From ZC4RG29 sp036273935 (GTDB lineage Bacteria > Bacteroidota > Bacteroidia > Cytophagales > Cyclobacteriaceae), in contig DASUGQ010000553.1 of the NCBI GenBank assembly GCA_036273935.1, forward strand, positions 1 to 26,705: a DNA stretch of 26,705 nt, written 5' to 3'. The translations under genes were made by a program, and so were the position numbers. The notes beneath the pieces were generated by a model. It was given only the letters and a program-made list of their open reading frames with translations, did not search any database and was not told where the DNA came from. Below are positions 1 through 8,687 of the stretch, one piece after another. Numbering within the stretch: the stretch's first letter is position 1; each line of letters starts with the position of its first letter.

Positions 1-1
1 C

Positions 2-2197
2 CTGAACGCGTCATTAAAAACAAAACGCGGTGAGTTAGTGTTTGGGGGACCAACCGGGTTCAATATTTTCAGTGCCGAAAAAAGTGGAGAAGATTTGCCT
101 GTGCCGAGGGTTATTTTTTCGGATCTCAGGCTTTACCAAAAGTCTGTCGGCATAGGAGAAAAAATTGATGGTGTAGTAGTATTGAATAAATCCATTTCAG
201 AGGCGACTGAAATCGTACTTCCACCAAACAAGAATTCCTTTTCAATCAAATTTTCTGCTTTGGAGTATTTCAATCCGGAGAAGAACCAATATTTGTATAA
301 GCTTGAAGATTTGAATTCAGAATGGCTGCCGGTGGAATCAAAGAATCATGAGATCACGTTCAATAGTTTAAATCCTGGTGAATATAAACTAAGAGTAAAG
401 GCGGCAAACATCGATGGTATATGGAGTGATAACGACGCTGTGTTATCCATTACAGTCCAGCCTCCCTTCTGGAAGACCAATGGTGCATTTGTACTCTACG
501 CTTTCTTATTGATGTGCATACTCTTTGTAGCCAGGAGAGTAATTCAGCAACGTGAACAATTGAAATTTGCCCTTGAACAGGAACGCCGTGAAATTCAGCG
601 AGTGCATGAACTTGATATTATGAAAGTTAAGTTCTTTACCAACGTGAGTCACGAGTTCAGAACTCCACTGACTTTAATACTGACCCCGATAGAAAAACTT
701 ATTAAGAGAGCAACAAATCCCGAGCAGATCGTTCAATTTCAATTGATCCAGCGGAATGGAAAACGTTTGATGAGTCTTGTGAATCAATTGCTGGATTTTA
801 AGAAGCTTGAAGTTCAGGAAATCAAATTCAACCCATCAGAAGGCGATATAGTTTCTTTTGTGAAAGACACTGTTTTGTCTTTTTCTGATCTTACGGAGAA
901 AAAAAATATTAAACTGGAATTCCACAGCTCGATAGAGCACATAGAAATGTTTTTTGATCAGGACAAACTTGAGAAAATCCTCTTTAACCTTTTAAGCAAT
1001 GCGTTCAAGTTTACGCTTGAAAATGGAACGGTATCTGTAAGGATTGCACCATTTGAGGATGGCGATGAATCGTTCGTGCGAATTGAAGTAAAGGATACGG
1101 GCATTGGTATCGCCCGGGACAAACTGGATAAAATATTTGAACCCTTTTTTCAAAACGATCTTCCAAAGAGCATGGTCAACCAGGGGAGTGGAATCGGTCT
1201 GGCGATCACAAATGAATTTGTTAAAATCCACGGAGGACAAATTAAAGTCACGAGCGAAATCGGAAAGGGAAGTTCGTTTACAGTGTCGTTACCTTGCAAG
1301 CAAATCGCCAAGCCAGCTGATGATGGTTTAGCCGAGGGTAGTCCCACGGTTTATGAAGTGGCTGATCATTTAGGGATGGAAAGCTTAAGTCCGTTGAATG
1401 AACAGACCGAAGAGGAAAACAGCAAAACAAAAAAGAAGTCATTACTGCTCGTTGAGGACAACGAAGATTTTCGGTTCTATTTAAAAGATAATTTGAAGTT
1501 TTCTTATACGATCATTGAAGCGCGGAATGGCGCTGAGGGATGGAAGCAGGTTCTTGATCTTGAGCCTGACCTTGTTGTGAGCGACATTATGATGCCAGAA
1601 ATGAATGGCATCGAGCTTTGCTCAAAAATAAAATCAGATGCGCGGGTTTCTCACACTCCGGTAATTCTGCTGACTGCCCGCAGCAGTGAAGAACAGAAGC
1701 TTGAGGGATTTCAGACCGGGGCCGACGATTATGTGACCAAGCCCTTTAATTTCGAAATCCTTGAAGCCCGAATTAACAATTTGCTTAAGCAAAGAGAAAG
1801 GTCGCAAAAGACTTTTCGAAAGACACTGGACATTAAAGCCAGCGAACTCCAGATCACACCACTTGATGTAAAGTTTGTCGAAAACGCTGTTAAGATTGTT
1901 GAAAAGAATGTCTCTTCTCCAGACTTTTCAGTAGAGGATCTTGGAATGGAATTGGGAATCAGTCGCGCCTATATATATAAGAAGATTCAGGCTTTGACCG
2001 GCAAATCACCGCTCGAATTCATCAGGACCATTCGCTTGCAGCATGCAGCACAGCTATTGGAGAAAAGTCAACTATCGGTAAGGGAGGTCGCGTACAAAGT
2101 CGGTTTTAATAACCCAAAATACTTTACAAAATACTTTAAGGAGCACTTTCATGTCCTACCCTCCAACTATGCTGCTTCCAGACAAAAGGATGCATAA
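2..2197 (+). CDS. Hybrid two-component system sensor/regulator (HTCS), 5'-truncated
   Basis: One-protein sensor kinase and transcription factor that in Bacteroidota senses glycan fragments in the periplasm and activates an adjacent PUL. The frame is open to the left edge. Its first residues (LVFGGPTGFNIF) match the last blade of a Reg_prop beta-propeller, so most of the sensor lies outside the window and the GTG at 38 is not the start. In order: Y_Y_Y domain (about nt 200-460), one membrane helix (about 485-540), HisKA with the phospho-His in SHEFRTPLT (codon at 650), HATPase with NLLSNAFKFT, DTGIGI and GSGIGLAI, a receiver domain (about 1440-1790) with the acceptor Asp in SDIMMPEMNG (codon at 1583) and the Lys in VTKPF, then an AraC-type double HTH (about 1880-2185). 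All catalytic motifs look intact. The next genes are susC/susD on the same strand, which fits regulation of that locus (inference). Confidence 0.95.
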   Translation: MNASLKTKRGELVFGGPTGFNIFSAEKSGEDLPVPRVIFSDLRLYQKSVGIGEKIDGVVVLNKSISEATEIVLPPNKNSFSIKFSALEYFNPEKNQYLYKLEDLNSEWLPVESKNHEITFNSLNPGEYKLRVKAANIDGIWSDNDAVLSITVQPPFWKTNGAFVLYAFLLMCILFVARRVIQQREQLKFALEQERREIQRVHELDIMKVKFFTNVSHEFRTPLTLILTPIEKLIKRATNPEQIVQFQLIQRNGKRLMSLVNQLLDFKKLEVQEIKFNPSEGDIVSFVKDTVLSFSDLTEKKNIKLEFHSSIEHIEMFFDQDKLEKILFNLLSNAFKFTLENGTVSVRIAPFEDGDESFVRIEVKDTGIGIARDKLDKIFEPFFQNDLPKSMVNQGSGIGLAITNEFVKIHGGQIKVTSEIGKGSSFTVSLPCKQIAKPADDGLAEGSPTVYEVADHLGMESLSPLNEQTEEENSKTKKKSLLLVEDNEDFRFYLKDNLKFSYTIIEARNGAEGWKQVLDLEPDLVVSDIMMPEMNGIELCSKIKSDARVSHTPVILLTARSSEEQKLEGFQTGADDYVTKPFNFEILEARINNLLKQRERSQKTFRKTLDIKASELQITPLDVKFVENAVKIVEKNVSSPDFSVEDLGMELGISRAYIYKKIQALTGKSPLEFIRTIRLQHAAQLLEKSQLSVREVAYKVGFNNPKYFTKYFKEHFHVLPSNYAASRQKDA

Positions 2198-2297
2198 TCT
2201 GTGAGAAAGACAAATTTCTTCTGACTCCTGCAATCCGGATTTAACTGCATTCAGATTAGCGACCGACACCTGTCGTCATCGGGCGCATTTCTTCGAC

Positions 2298-2373
2298 GAT
2301 GTGATCGATTTGCTAAAAAAAATATTTGATCGTATACAAATAGGCCCTCTAAAATAGATTTTTCGATCACATC
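2298..2373. repeat. 11-bp perfect inverted repeat with a nested hairpin
   Basis: GATGTGATCGA at 2298-2308 is the exact reverse complement of TCGATCACATC at 2363-2373, with a 54-base spacer. Inside the spacer a second inverted repeat pairs TATTTG (2323-2328) with CAAATA (2337-2342). The arms carry TGTGA/TCACA cores. The element ends 17 bases before a consensus -7 box, so an operator is possible. A structured 3' end for the regulator mRNA, about 100 bases upstream, is the alternative. Confidence 0.55.
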
Positions 2374-2390
2374 CCTTTCAGACAGAGATT

Positions 2391-2398
2391 TAAATTTG
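2391..2398 (+). promoter_or_regulatory. Bacteroidota-type -7 box upstream of a small membrane ORF
   Basis: TAAATTTG matches the Bacteroidota primary-sigma -7 consensus TAnnTTTG exactly. No clean TTG -33 box is seen at the usual 19-20 base spacing. The transcript would begin near 2405, just before the ATG at 2416. Confidence 0.4.
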
Positions 2399-2415
2399 CG
2401 ACATTCTTTAGGAAC

Positions 2416-2529
2416 ATGGAGCAACAAAACAAAAAGCGGTTGAGGTGGATTACGGCGGTAGAAATTCTGCTTTTTGCCTTCCTTATTTTTAGTCTGATGA
2501 TTTTACTTTATATCAAGCTCTATCCTTAA
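2416..2529 (+). CDS. Putative 37-residue single-helix membrane protein
   Basis: A short ORF begins with a charged stretch (MEQQNKKRLRW) and continues with one hydrophobic helix (about residues 13-33) ending in KLYP. Positive charges on the N-terminal side predict a cytoplasmic N-terminus. A perfect TAnnTTTG-type box lies 18 bases upstream of the ATG, and TTTAGGA sits just before the start. It stands between the HTCS gene and susC on the same strand. No family is recognised. The amphipathic layout and the promoter argue for a real gene, but a chance ORF of this length cannot be excluded. Confidence 0.4.
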   Translation: MEQQNKKRLRWITAVEILLFAFLIFSLMILLYIKLYP

Positions 2530-2661
2530 GGTTCCCGCATACCACTTCACTTATTCTTGAAATGTCAGCAACGGCAGTTGTGCTGGAATTAATTGCGCCG
2601 GGTAAACTTGTGTTGCTTTCCGGTACCCGAAATGACCAACCGTGTATCGTAATGAATCGTT

Positions 2662-2742
2662 GTAGACATTTTATACCGCTCTTTTAGCCTTTTCGATACC
2701 CGCAGTAGACATCATACGTCCGCATTGTAGATATCTGATACC
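2662..2742. repeat. Four-unit imperfect direct repeat, 21-22 bp period
   Basis: Units begin at 2662, 2684, 2705 and 2727, a spacing of 22, 21 and 22 bases. Each starts with GTAG (TTAG in the second) followed by a partly conserved ACAT, and carries ATAC(C) at offset 9-12. The first reads GTAGACATTTTATACC and the fourth GTAGATATCTGATACC. The period is two helical turns, so all copies face the same side of the DNA, as expected for an AraC-type regulator. The array lies about 300 bases upstream of susC and downstream of the HTCS gene. Confidence 0.55.
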
Positions 2743-2826
2743 TGCTGCTCCCTTTACCTTAGCGCAACCGATTACAACATAGAAACAAAAAAATCGATTG
2801 CTGTTGCGAGAATTAACGTGAGAGAA

Positions 2827-2991
2827 ATGCACTACAAGAAAAATCTTTTGAGAAGCATAACCATCCGCGACGTCAGCAGGCGCAAGTGGAGTGAATCATT
2901 CAACTGCTTTGGGTTAAAGATTGCCAGGGGACGAGTTCAGGCTCGGCCCCGCCTGGCGGTCGAACAAAGCGATGTGAAAATTAAGATCTAA
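2827..2991 (+). CDS. Doubtful 54-residue basic ORF
   Basis: An ATG-started frame (MHYKKNLLRSIT...) ends in a TAA 51 bases before susC. The predicted product is rich in Arg and Lys, with no signal peptide, membrane helix or recognisable domain. It could be a small leader-type gene, a remnant, or chance coding inside the susC 5' region. Nothing in the sequence decides between these. Confidence 0.2.
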   Translation: MHYKKNLLRSITIRDVSRRKWSESFNCFGLKIARGRVQARPRLAVEQSDVKIKI

Positions 2992-3042
2992 GGCAAAGCA
3001 TTAACCGAACCATCTTCAAACAATCAAACTAAACAAAACACT

Positions 3043-6000
3043 ATGATTAGAAAATTCTACAGATTCTTTGGTGTTGCTGCGTTTGTGCTGTTTGCGTGCG
3101 TCATGGCGCATGCGCAACAGCAACAAGTGTCAGGAACCGTAAGGGACGAGTCGGGCACCCTAATGCCCGGTGTAAACATCTTGCTGAAGGGCACAACGAT
3201 CGGTGCCTCAACAGATACAAACGGAAAGTTTGTTCTTCAGGCCGCACCAGGAGATGTCCTGGTGATATCCTTTATTGGGTATACAACTAAAGAAATCCTC
3301 GTTGGAAATCAGACCAACATCGACGTTACGCTCGATGGGGACCTCACTACGCTTTCGGAAATCGTAGTCATCGGGTATGGTGAACAGAAGAAGGCACTTA
3401 ACACTGGCGCCAATGTGCAACTGAAGGGTGAGGATTTGCAAAAACTAAGTACGACAAATGCCTTGCAGGCACTTCAGGGGCAAGCCGCAGGTGTGCAGAT
3501 AACTTCTACCTCGGGTCAGCCGGGCGAAGGGCTGAGGGTGCTCATCAGAGGTGCAGGAACAATTTCAGGTTCCGGTCCGCTTTATGTCGTTGACGGTGTG
3601 CTGACTGGCGATATCAACTTTCTTAATCCTGCCGATATTCAATCCATCGATGTGCTTAAAGATGCTGCCTCGGCTGCTATCTATGGTTCGCAGGCTGCTA
3701 ACGGTGTAATTCTTGTTACCACCAAGAAGGGAAAAGGCAAAGCTCAAATAACATTCGATTCCTTTTATGGTGTGCAGAACGTGGCAAGGAAAATCCCCAT
3801 GCTGAATGCATATGAGTACGCTGTAATCATGAATGAAGCAGCAGTGAATTCCGGAAAATCTCCATACTTCACTGACCAGGAGATGAGCCATATCAAAAAC
3901 GGAGATACAAACTGGGAGAGCGCGCCCAATAAAATTGGATTAGGCGCAGATCAGGTGGCGGCTATGCAGGGAGGCACCGATTGGCTGGACCAGATGTTTG
4001 TGGAAAATGCGCCGACTTCGAACTACGTGTTAGGCGTATCGGGTGGGTCGGATGTATCTACATACTCGTCATCAGTTTCATATTTGTCGCAAGCCGGAGT
4101 CGTTGGAGGAAAAGACTACTCTTACTATGAGCGCTACAACTTCAGGTTCAACTCAGAGCATAAACTCTTTAAAGACCGGGTGAAGTTTGGGCAGAACCTG
4201 AACTTTGTCTGGACCAATAACAACGGGATTGCAGTTGGTGGAATTTACGGCAGCACATTGCGTGGTGCATACGGTGTGTCTCCATTTCTTCCTGTTTACG
4301 ACGCCAACGGCGACTTCTGGAATAACAAGAACTCCAGATGGAATCCCGGGGAAGCAAATCCCTATGCTCAAATGGTCTACAATAACCAAAACAAGAACAG
4401 CAGCCAGCGGCTGTTGGGCAATGTGTATTTGGAAGCAGAGCCAATAAAAAATCTAAAAGTACGGACGCAGTTTGGTATTGATTTCAATACCAACGATGGC
4501 CATAACTTTACCCCTGTTTATGAGTTGTCGATATACGCGCGCAACGACACCACTACCGTAAGCCAGTATATGGGTAAGAGCCGCACACTGATTTGGGATA
4601 ATCTTATTAGCTACAACCTGAACGCCGGAGATCATCATGTTGATTTCATGGTTGGATCATCCGCATACAACGGTAAGAGTGTAAGCATGTATGGTTCCAA
4701 TTACAATCTCGCATTCAATGATCTTGAACACGCCTGGCTGTCAAACTCATTAAATAAATCAAATGCTGCCAGAATGAGTATCAGTGGTGGCCCTGGCGAT
4801 GACGATCTGAGACTTTCATTCTTTGGCCGGGTGCATTATAACTTTCAGGAGAAGTATCTCATTAATGCTACCATCAGACGTGATGGTTCTTCAAAATTCG
4901 CACCGGGATACCAGTGGGGAACATTCCCTTCTGTTTCAGCTGGCTGGATACTTTCTAATGAGGACTTCATGGCCGGACTTAGCAACGTTGTTGATCAATT
5001 GAAACTTCGAGCCAGTTGGGGGCAGGTGGGTAATCAGAACGTTGGAGCCTTCAATTACATTAGCCCAATACAGTTTCAGTACATCAACTATCCTTTTGGA
5101 ACAACGGAAGGAGACTTAGTTTCCGGTGCATATTCCAGCCGGGTTGCCAATCCGGGTTTACAGTGGGAAACATCCGAGCAGTTAAATGTCGGCTTTGATG
5201 CCACCCTGCTCCACGGCAAGCTCACCACAACGTTTGACGCATACAAGAAAACAACAAAAGACTGGTTGGTAGTTGCACCCATTCTCGCTACGGCTGGTGC
5301 AGATGCACCGTTTATCAATGGCGGCAATGTAACGAACAAAGGAGTGGAACTGTCACTATCGTACTCCGATAAATCAGGAGATTTTCGATATACAGTTTCG
5401 GTGAATGGAACCTATAATAAAAACGAGGTGAATGAAGTTCCAACCGAAGATGGCATTATTCACGGTGGCACTAATGTGCTGTTTGCAAATTCACCTGAAT
5501 TCAATAGGGTGCAAAGCGGTTTTCCAATTGGGTATTTCTGGGGTTTGAAGACAGATGGAATATTCCAGAACCAGATCGAAATCAATAATTACCGTGATGC
5601 CGAGGGTGAATTGATCCAGCCAAACGCTGAACCGGGTGATGTTCGTTATGTGGACCAGAACGGAGATGGAATAATTGACAACGGAGATCGCGTCATGCTT
5701 GGAAACCCTAACCCAAAGTTTCTGTTTGGATTTAATGTTCAACTCGGATACAAGGGCTTGGATTTTTCTGTTCAAGGTTACGGTGTTGCAGACAATAGTA
5801 TTGTCCAGTCTTATCGTGAACAGGCTTCTGCATTCGGAAACTATACAACGGCCATTCTCGACCGGTGGCATGGTGAAGGAACGTCGAACCGTTTGCCAAA
5901 AGTGAATGACTTCAATAACAATTGGACGAATTTTTCAGATCTGTACATTCAGGATGGCGACTTCCTGCGCATCAGTAATATCACCGTGGGATACGACTTT

Positions 6001-6195
6001 TCTAAGTTTATTAAAAGCGGAGCGGTCAGCCAATTGAGATTATATACGTCAGTGCTGAATGCCTTTACATTTACCCGGTACACGGGTATGGATCCTGAGA
6101 TCGGATACGGATATAATTCATGGACGACGGGAGTTGACATTGGGTATTACCCACGCCCACGTACCTATATGTTAGGGCTTAATGTGAAATTCTAA
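3043..6195 (+). CDS. SusC/RagA-family TonB-dependent outer-membrane transporter
   Basis: Outer-membrane barrel that imports oligosaccharides together with the SusD lipoprotein, powered by TonB. At 1050 residues it has the usual family length. A signal peptide ends near AHAQ (residue about 25). A carboxypeptidase-regulatory-like domain follows (about 29-98; VSGTVRDESG, PGVNILLKGT, DTNGKF, ISFIGY). The TonB-box/plug signature IVVIGYGEQKK and a plug domain with LYVVDGV and DIQSIDVLKDAASAAIYG (about 107-230) come next. The rest is beta-barrel, ending in the aromatic terminus YMLGLNVKF. The SusD start lies 11 bases after the stop, so the two are co-transcribed. The leader just before the ATG is A/C-rich with no Shine-Dalgarno, as is usual in this phylum. 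Substrate is not readable from this protein. Confidence 0.97.
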   Translation: MIRKFYRFFGVAAFVLFACVMAHAQQQQVSGTVRDESGTLMPGVNILLKGTTIGASTDTNGKFVLQAAPGDVLVISFIGYTTKEILVGNQTNIDVTLDGDLTTLSEIVVIGYGEQKKALNTGANVQLKGEDLQKLSTTNALQALQGQAAGVQITSTSGQPGEGLRVLIRGAGTISGSGPLYVVDGVLTGDINFLNPADIQSIDVLKDAASAAIYGSQAANGVILVTTKKGKGKAQITFDSFYGVQNVARKIPMLNAYEYAVIMNEAAVNSGKSPYFTDQEMSHIKNGDTNWESAPNKIGLGADQVAAMQGGTDWLDQMFVENAPTSNYVLGVSGGSDVSTYSSSVSYLSQAGVVGGKDYSYYERYNFRFNSEHKLFKDRVKFGQNLNFVWTNNNGIAVGGIYGSTLRGAYGVSPFLPVYDANGDFWNNKNSRWNPGEANPYAQMVYNNQNKNSSQRLLGNVYLEAEPIKNLKVRTQFGIDFNTNDGHNFTPVYELSIYARNDTTTVSQYMGKSRTLIWDNLISYNLNAGDHHVDFMVGSSAYNGKSVSMYGSNYNLAFNDLEHAWLSNSLNKSNAARMSISGGPGDDDLRLSFFGRVHYNFQEKYLINATIRRDGSSKFAPGYQWGTFPSVSAGWILSNEDFMAGLSNVVDQLKLRASWGQVGNQNVGAFNYISPIQFQYINYPFGTTEGDLVSGAYSSRVANPGLQWETSEQLNVGFDATLLHGKLTTTFDAYKKTTKDWLVVAPILATAGADAPFINGGNVTNKGVELSLSYSDKSGDFRYTVSVNGTYNKNEVNEVPTEDGIIHGGTNVLFANSPEFNRVQSGFPIGYFWGLKTDGIFQNQIEINNYRDAEGELIQPNAEPGDVRYVDQNGDGIIDNGDRVMLGNPNPKFLFGFNVQLGYKGLDFSVQGYGVADNSIVQSYREQASAFGNYTTAILDRWHGEGTSNRLPKVNDFNNNWTNFSDLYIQDGDFLRISNITVGYDFSKFIKSGAVSQLRLYTSVLNAFTFTRYTGMDPEIGYGYNSWTTGVDIGYYPRPRTYMLGLNVKF

Positions 6196-6206
6196 AATTG
6201 AAAGAC

Positions 6207-7790
6207 ATGAGAAAAATTAAACTATTTATAGCTTCCGTCAGCCTGTTGATATTGGGTTCATGCAACGACTATCTGGAAAGTGAACCCTACACAACCATCA
6301 CGGATGTAAACTTCTACAAAACACCAGAGGACGCATATAAGGCTCTTGTTGGCGTGTATGATGGCCTACAGAGAATGTACTCTTCCTGGAATGGTCTCGT
6401 TGTATTGTCTGAAGTCTGTTCCGACAATACGTTCGGTGGAGGCGGTAACGCAGATGGATATGGCGTACAACTGTTGGATGAGTTCGATTTCAGCCGCTCC
6501 CCAAGCGACAACTCAATTATGTTCGACAACTGGAGGAACGGGTACAGGGCCATTTACCGTTGCAACGTGCTGCTGTCAAAATTAAATGGCATTGAATGGG
6601 GAGATGATGAAGCTACAAGTCCTGTCTATGAAGCAGAAACCAGATTTATCCGCGCGCTCGCCTATTTCGACCTGGTTCGTTTTTTTGGAAACGTGGTGTT
6701 CCTTACAGAACCTTCCACTGAAAATCTCCCCCAGTCTGAGCCCGATCCGGTATACGCTCTCATAGCAGAAGATTTACAGTTTGCTATTAACAACCTTCCG
6801 GCTACCAGCTACTCGGCGCAGTCACCCTCCGACCATGGGCGGGTAACCAAGTGGGCTGCTGAGGCTTTGATGGGCCGTGTGTTCCTTTTCTATACGGGCT
6901 ATTATCAGAAGCCCGACCTGGCTGGCATAACAAAGGCACAAGTGTTAGGGTACCTTGAAGACGTTATCGCCAATAGCGGCCATGAACTGCTTCCTGATTT
7001 TTCATCACTTTGGCCAGCGGCATCACTGGAGAATTATGCCGGTGAGAGAAACCCTGAGAATATTTTCAATATTAAGTACACCTATACCAGCAGCTACAAC
7101 GGAGACGTTGATGGTAACCACTGGTTGGTTATGATGGGTGTGCGAGGCGGCAACTATACCCCTTACGGCCAAGGTTGGGGCGTAGGTACGGTAAACCCAA
7201 AACTATGGGATGCTTATGCCACCACTGACACACGAAAAACTGCTTCCATTATATCGATTCAAGACGAAGGAATAGATTTTAACAAGGTAGATCAGCGCGA
7301 GTACACTGGGTACTTTAACAAAAAGTACACGCCCATGTCTGACGATGCCGGCCAGAGTCTTGCTGTGAAGTTGGGAGGAGTAGACTTTCAGATTGGACAA
7401 TACCAGGATCTCATCATAATGCGCTATGCGGATGTGTTGCTTATGGCTGCCGAGCTGGAAAGTCCAAACGCACAGGAATACTTTGATGCCGTTCGTGAAC
7501 GAGCGCATGGGGCAAGCTTTACTTCTATACCTGTCTCGAAGGCTAACATTCTGGAAGAAAGAAGGCTTGAGTTTGCCTTTGAAGGAATCCGGTATTGGGA
7601 TTTGCTGAGGCAAGGTGTCGATGTTGCTGCGGCGACAATCGCTGAGTCAACCATACTACTCAATGGTGGCGTAGAAACTGCAAAAACCATTTCTGCCTCT
7701 AACATTACTGGCAAAAAAGGCTTACAGCAAATTCCAGATTCCGAGATAACCTTATCAAACGGAGTACTTAAGCAAAATGAAGGTTGGTAA
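6207..7790 (+). CDS. SusD/RagB-family nutrient-binding outer-membrane lipoprotein
   Basis: Surface lipoprotein that caps the SusC barrel and binds glycan. I take the ATG at 6207 rather than an in-frame TTG at 6198, because it gives a proper lipoprotein signal: MRKIKLF, a hydrophobic core and the lipobox ILGSC (Cys19). Family signatures follow: an N-terminal SusD-like region with FYKTPEDAYKALVGVYDGLQ, then the TPR-like segment ETRFIRALAYFDLVRFFG, and near the C-terminus YADVLLMAAE, ILEERRLEFAFEGIRYWDLL and a NEGW end. At about 527 residues it is of normal length. It follows susC by 11 bases and precedes the next lipoprotein by 22 bases, a compact operon. Confidence 0.96.
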   Translation: MRKIKLFIASVSLLILGSCNDYLESEPYTTITDVNFYKTPEDAYKALVGVYDGLQRMYSSWNGLVVLSEVCSDNTFGGGGNADGYGVQLLDEFDFSRSPSDNSIMFDNWRNGYRAIYRCNVLLSKLNGIEWGDDEATSPVYEAETRFIRALAYFDLVRFFGNVVFLTEPSTENLPQSEPDPVYALIAEDLQFAINNLPATSYSAQSPSDHGRVTKWAAEALMGRVFLFYTGYYQKPDLAGITKAQVLGYLEDVIANSGHELLPDFSSLWPAASLENYAGERNPENIFNIKYTYTSSYNGDVDGNHWLVMMGVRGGNYTPYGQGWGVGTVNPKLWDAYATTDTRKTASIISIQDEGIDFNKVDQREYTGYFNKKYTPMSDDAGQSLAVKLGGVDFQIGQYQDLIIMRYADVLLMAAELESPNAQEYFDAVRERAHGASFTSIPVSKANILEERRLEFAFEGIRYWDLLRQGVDVAAATIAESTILLNGGVETAKTISASNITGKKGLQQIPDSEITLSNGVLKQNEGW

Positions 7791-7812
7791 ATAAAATTTA
7801 AGACATAATAAT

Positions 7813-8619
7813 ATGAAACGAATCACAAATTGGCTTATACTGTTTGGCTGGTGTGCAGTTGTTTATTCTTGCGCCCCGGATTACGACAACGAACTAGGGC
7901 CAGTGTTAGATCCTTCTACATTGCAATACTCCGTAACGCAGGAGGAGGGTTACGATAACAAAGTATTTCTGCAGAGTTTGACACCGGGCGTAATTCCGTA
8001 TTGGGATTACGAACTTGGTACGAGTAATGAACTTCTGGATACGGTAATCCTGCCGTTCAAAGGAGACTTCTGGGTGAAATACCGTGCGATGGCCGATGGA
8101 GGATCATCCGTTGACTCAACGATGATTAGTGTGTCTCAGTTTGATCCGAACTATTTTGCCGATCCCGTTTGGCAAAATCTGACCAATGGTGAGTTGGGTC
8201 GTACATGGAAACTCGTTGCCGTACGCGCGGGCGACGCTAAGTCAACTACCTATAGCGACTGGGGAGACGCAAGTTGGGTCACCGCTGATTTTGGAGATTC
8301 TGCTCATTTTGATCTGGACAAAGGGTTCAATTTCATTCGGTACACGAAAGGTGTTCCAACGAAATCTACATTTAATGTCGATACAAATGAAGTGCTGACA
8401 GATGCCTATCTGGATACTCCTGGAAAGGCGCTTATCATCAATGGCGGAAACAAAATGCCGGCGAATGATCCTTCGAATGAAATGTTGCCGAATCTCAAAA
8501 ATAGATTCAGAATCTTTAAGTTAAGTAACGATACACTCGTTCTTGGGCAGGGAGCTTACTATACCGGTGACCCTTCCGGCACCTGGACCTACTGGCATTG
8601 GTATCTTCGAACGAAATAG
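7813..8619 (+). CDS. Lipoprotein, probable surface glycan-binding protein of the SusC/D operon
   Basis: A 268-residue lipoprotein: MKRITNW, hydrophobic core, then a Cys at residue 20 after VVYS. The first half (about 25-105) looks like a PKD/Ig-type beta domain (GVIPYWDYELGT, FKGDFWVKYRAM). The second half begins at LTNGELGRTWKLVA and is rich in Trp and Tyr (WGDASW, GTWTYWHWYLR), the look of a lipocalin-like or carbohydrate-binding beta domain. The third position after SusC and SusD is where SusE/F-type glycan-binding proteins sit, so that role is inferred from context rather than from a named family. It is the last gene before a strong terminator. Confidence 0.75.
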   Translation: MKRITNWLILFGWCAVVYSCAPDYDNELGPVLDPSTLQYSVTQEEGYDNKVFLQSLTPGVIPYWDYELGTSNELLDTVILPFKGDFWVKYRAMADGGSSVDSTMISVSQFDPNYFADPVWQNLTNGELGRTWKLVAVRAGDAKSTTYSDWGDASWVTADFGDSAHFDLDKGFNFIRYTKGVPTKSTFNVDTNEVLTDAYLDTPGKALIINGGNKMPANDPSNEMLPNLKNRFRIFKLSNDTLVLGQGAYYTGDPSGTWTYWHWYLRTK

Positions 8620-8627
8620 AGTGAGTG

Positions 8628-8661
8628 AAAAAAGTAATTGCCGAACGGCAATTACTTTTTT
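8628..8661. terminator. Strong bidirectional intrinsic terminator ending the SusC/D operon
   Basis: A perfect inverted repeat: six A, then GTAATTGCCG (8634-8643), a two-base AA turn, CGGCAATTAC (8646-8655), then six T followed by another T. The stem of about 16 bp lies 9 bases after the stop of the preceding lipoprotein gene and is A-tailed on one side and T-tailed on the other, so it could work on both strands. It shows that a GTG start at 8625 for the next gene is wrong. Confidence 0.88.
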
Positions 8662-8687
8662 TCATCAATGTTTACATGAAAGGTAAC

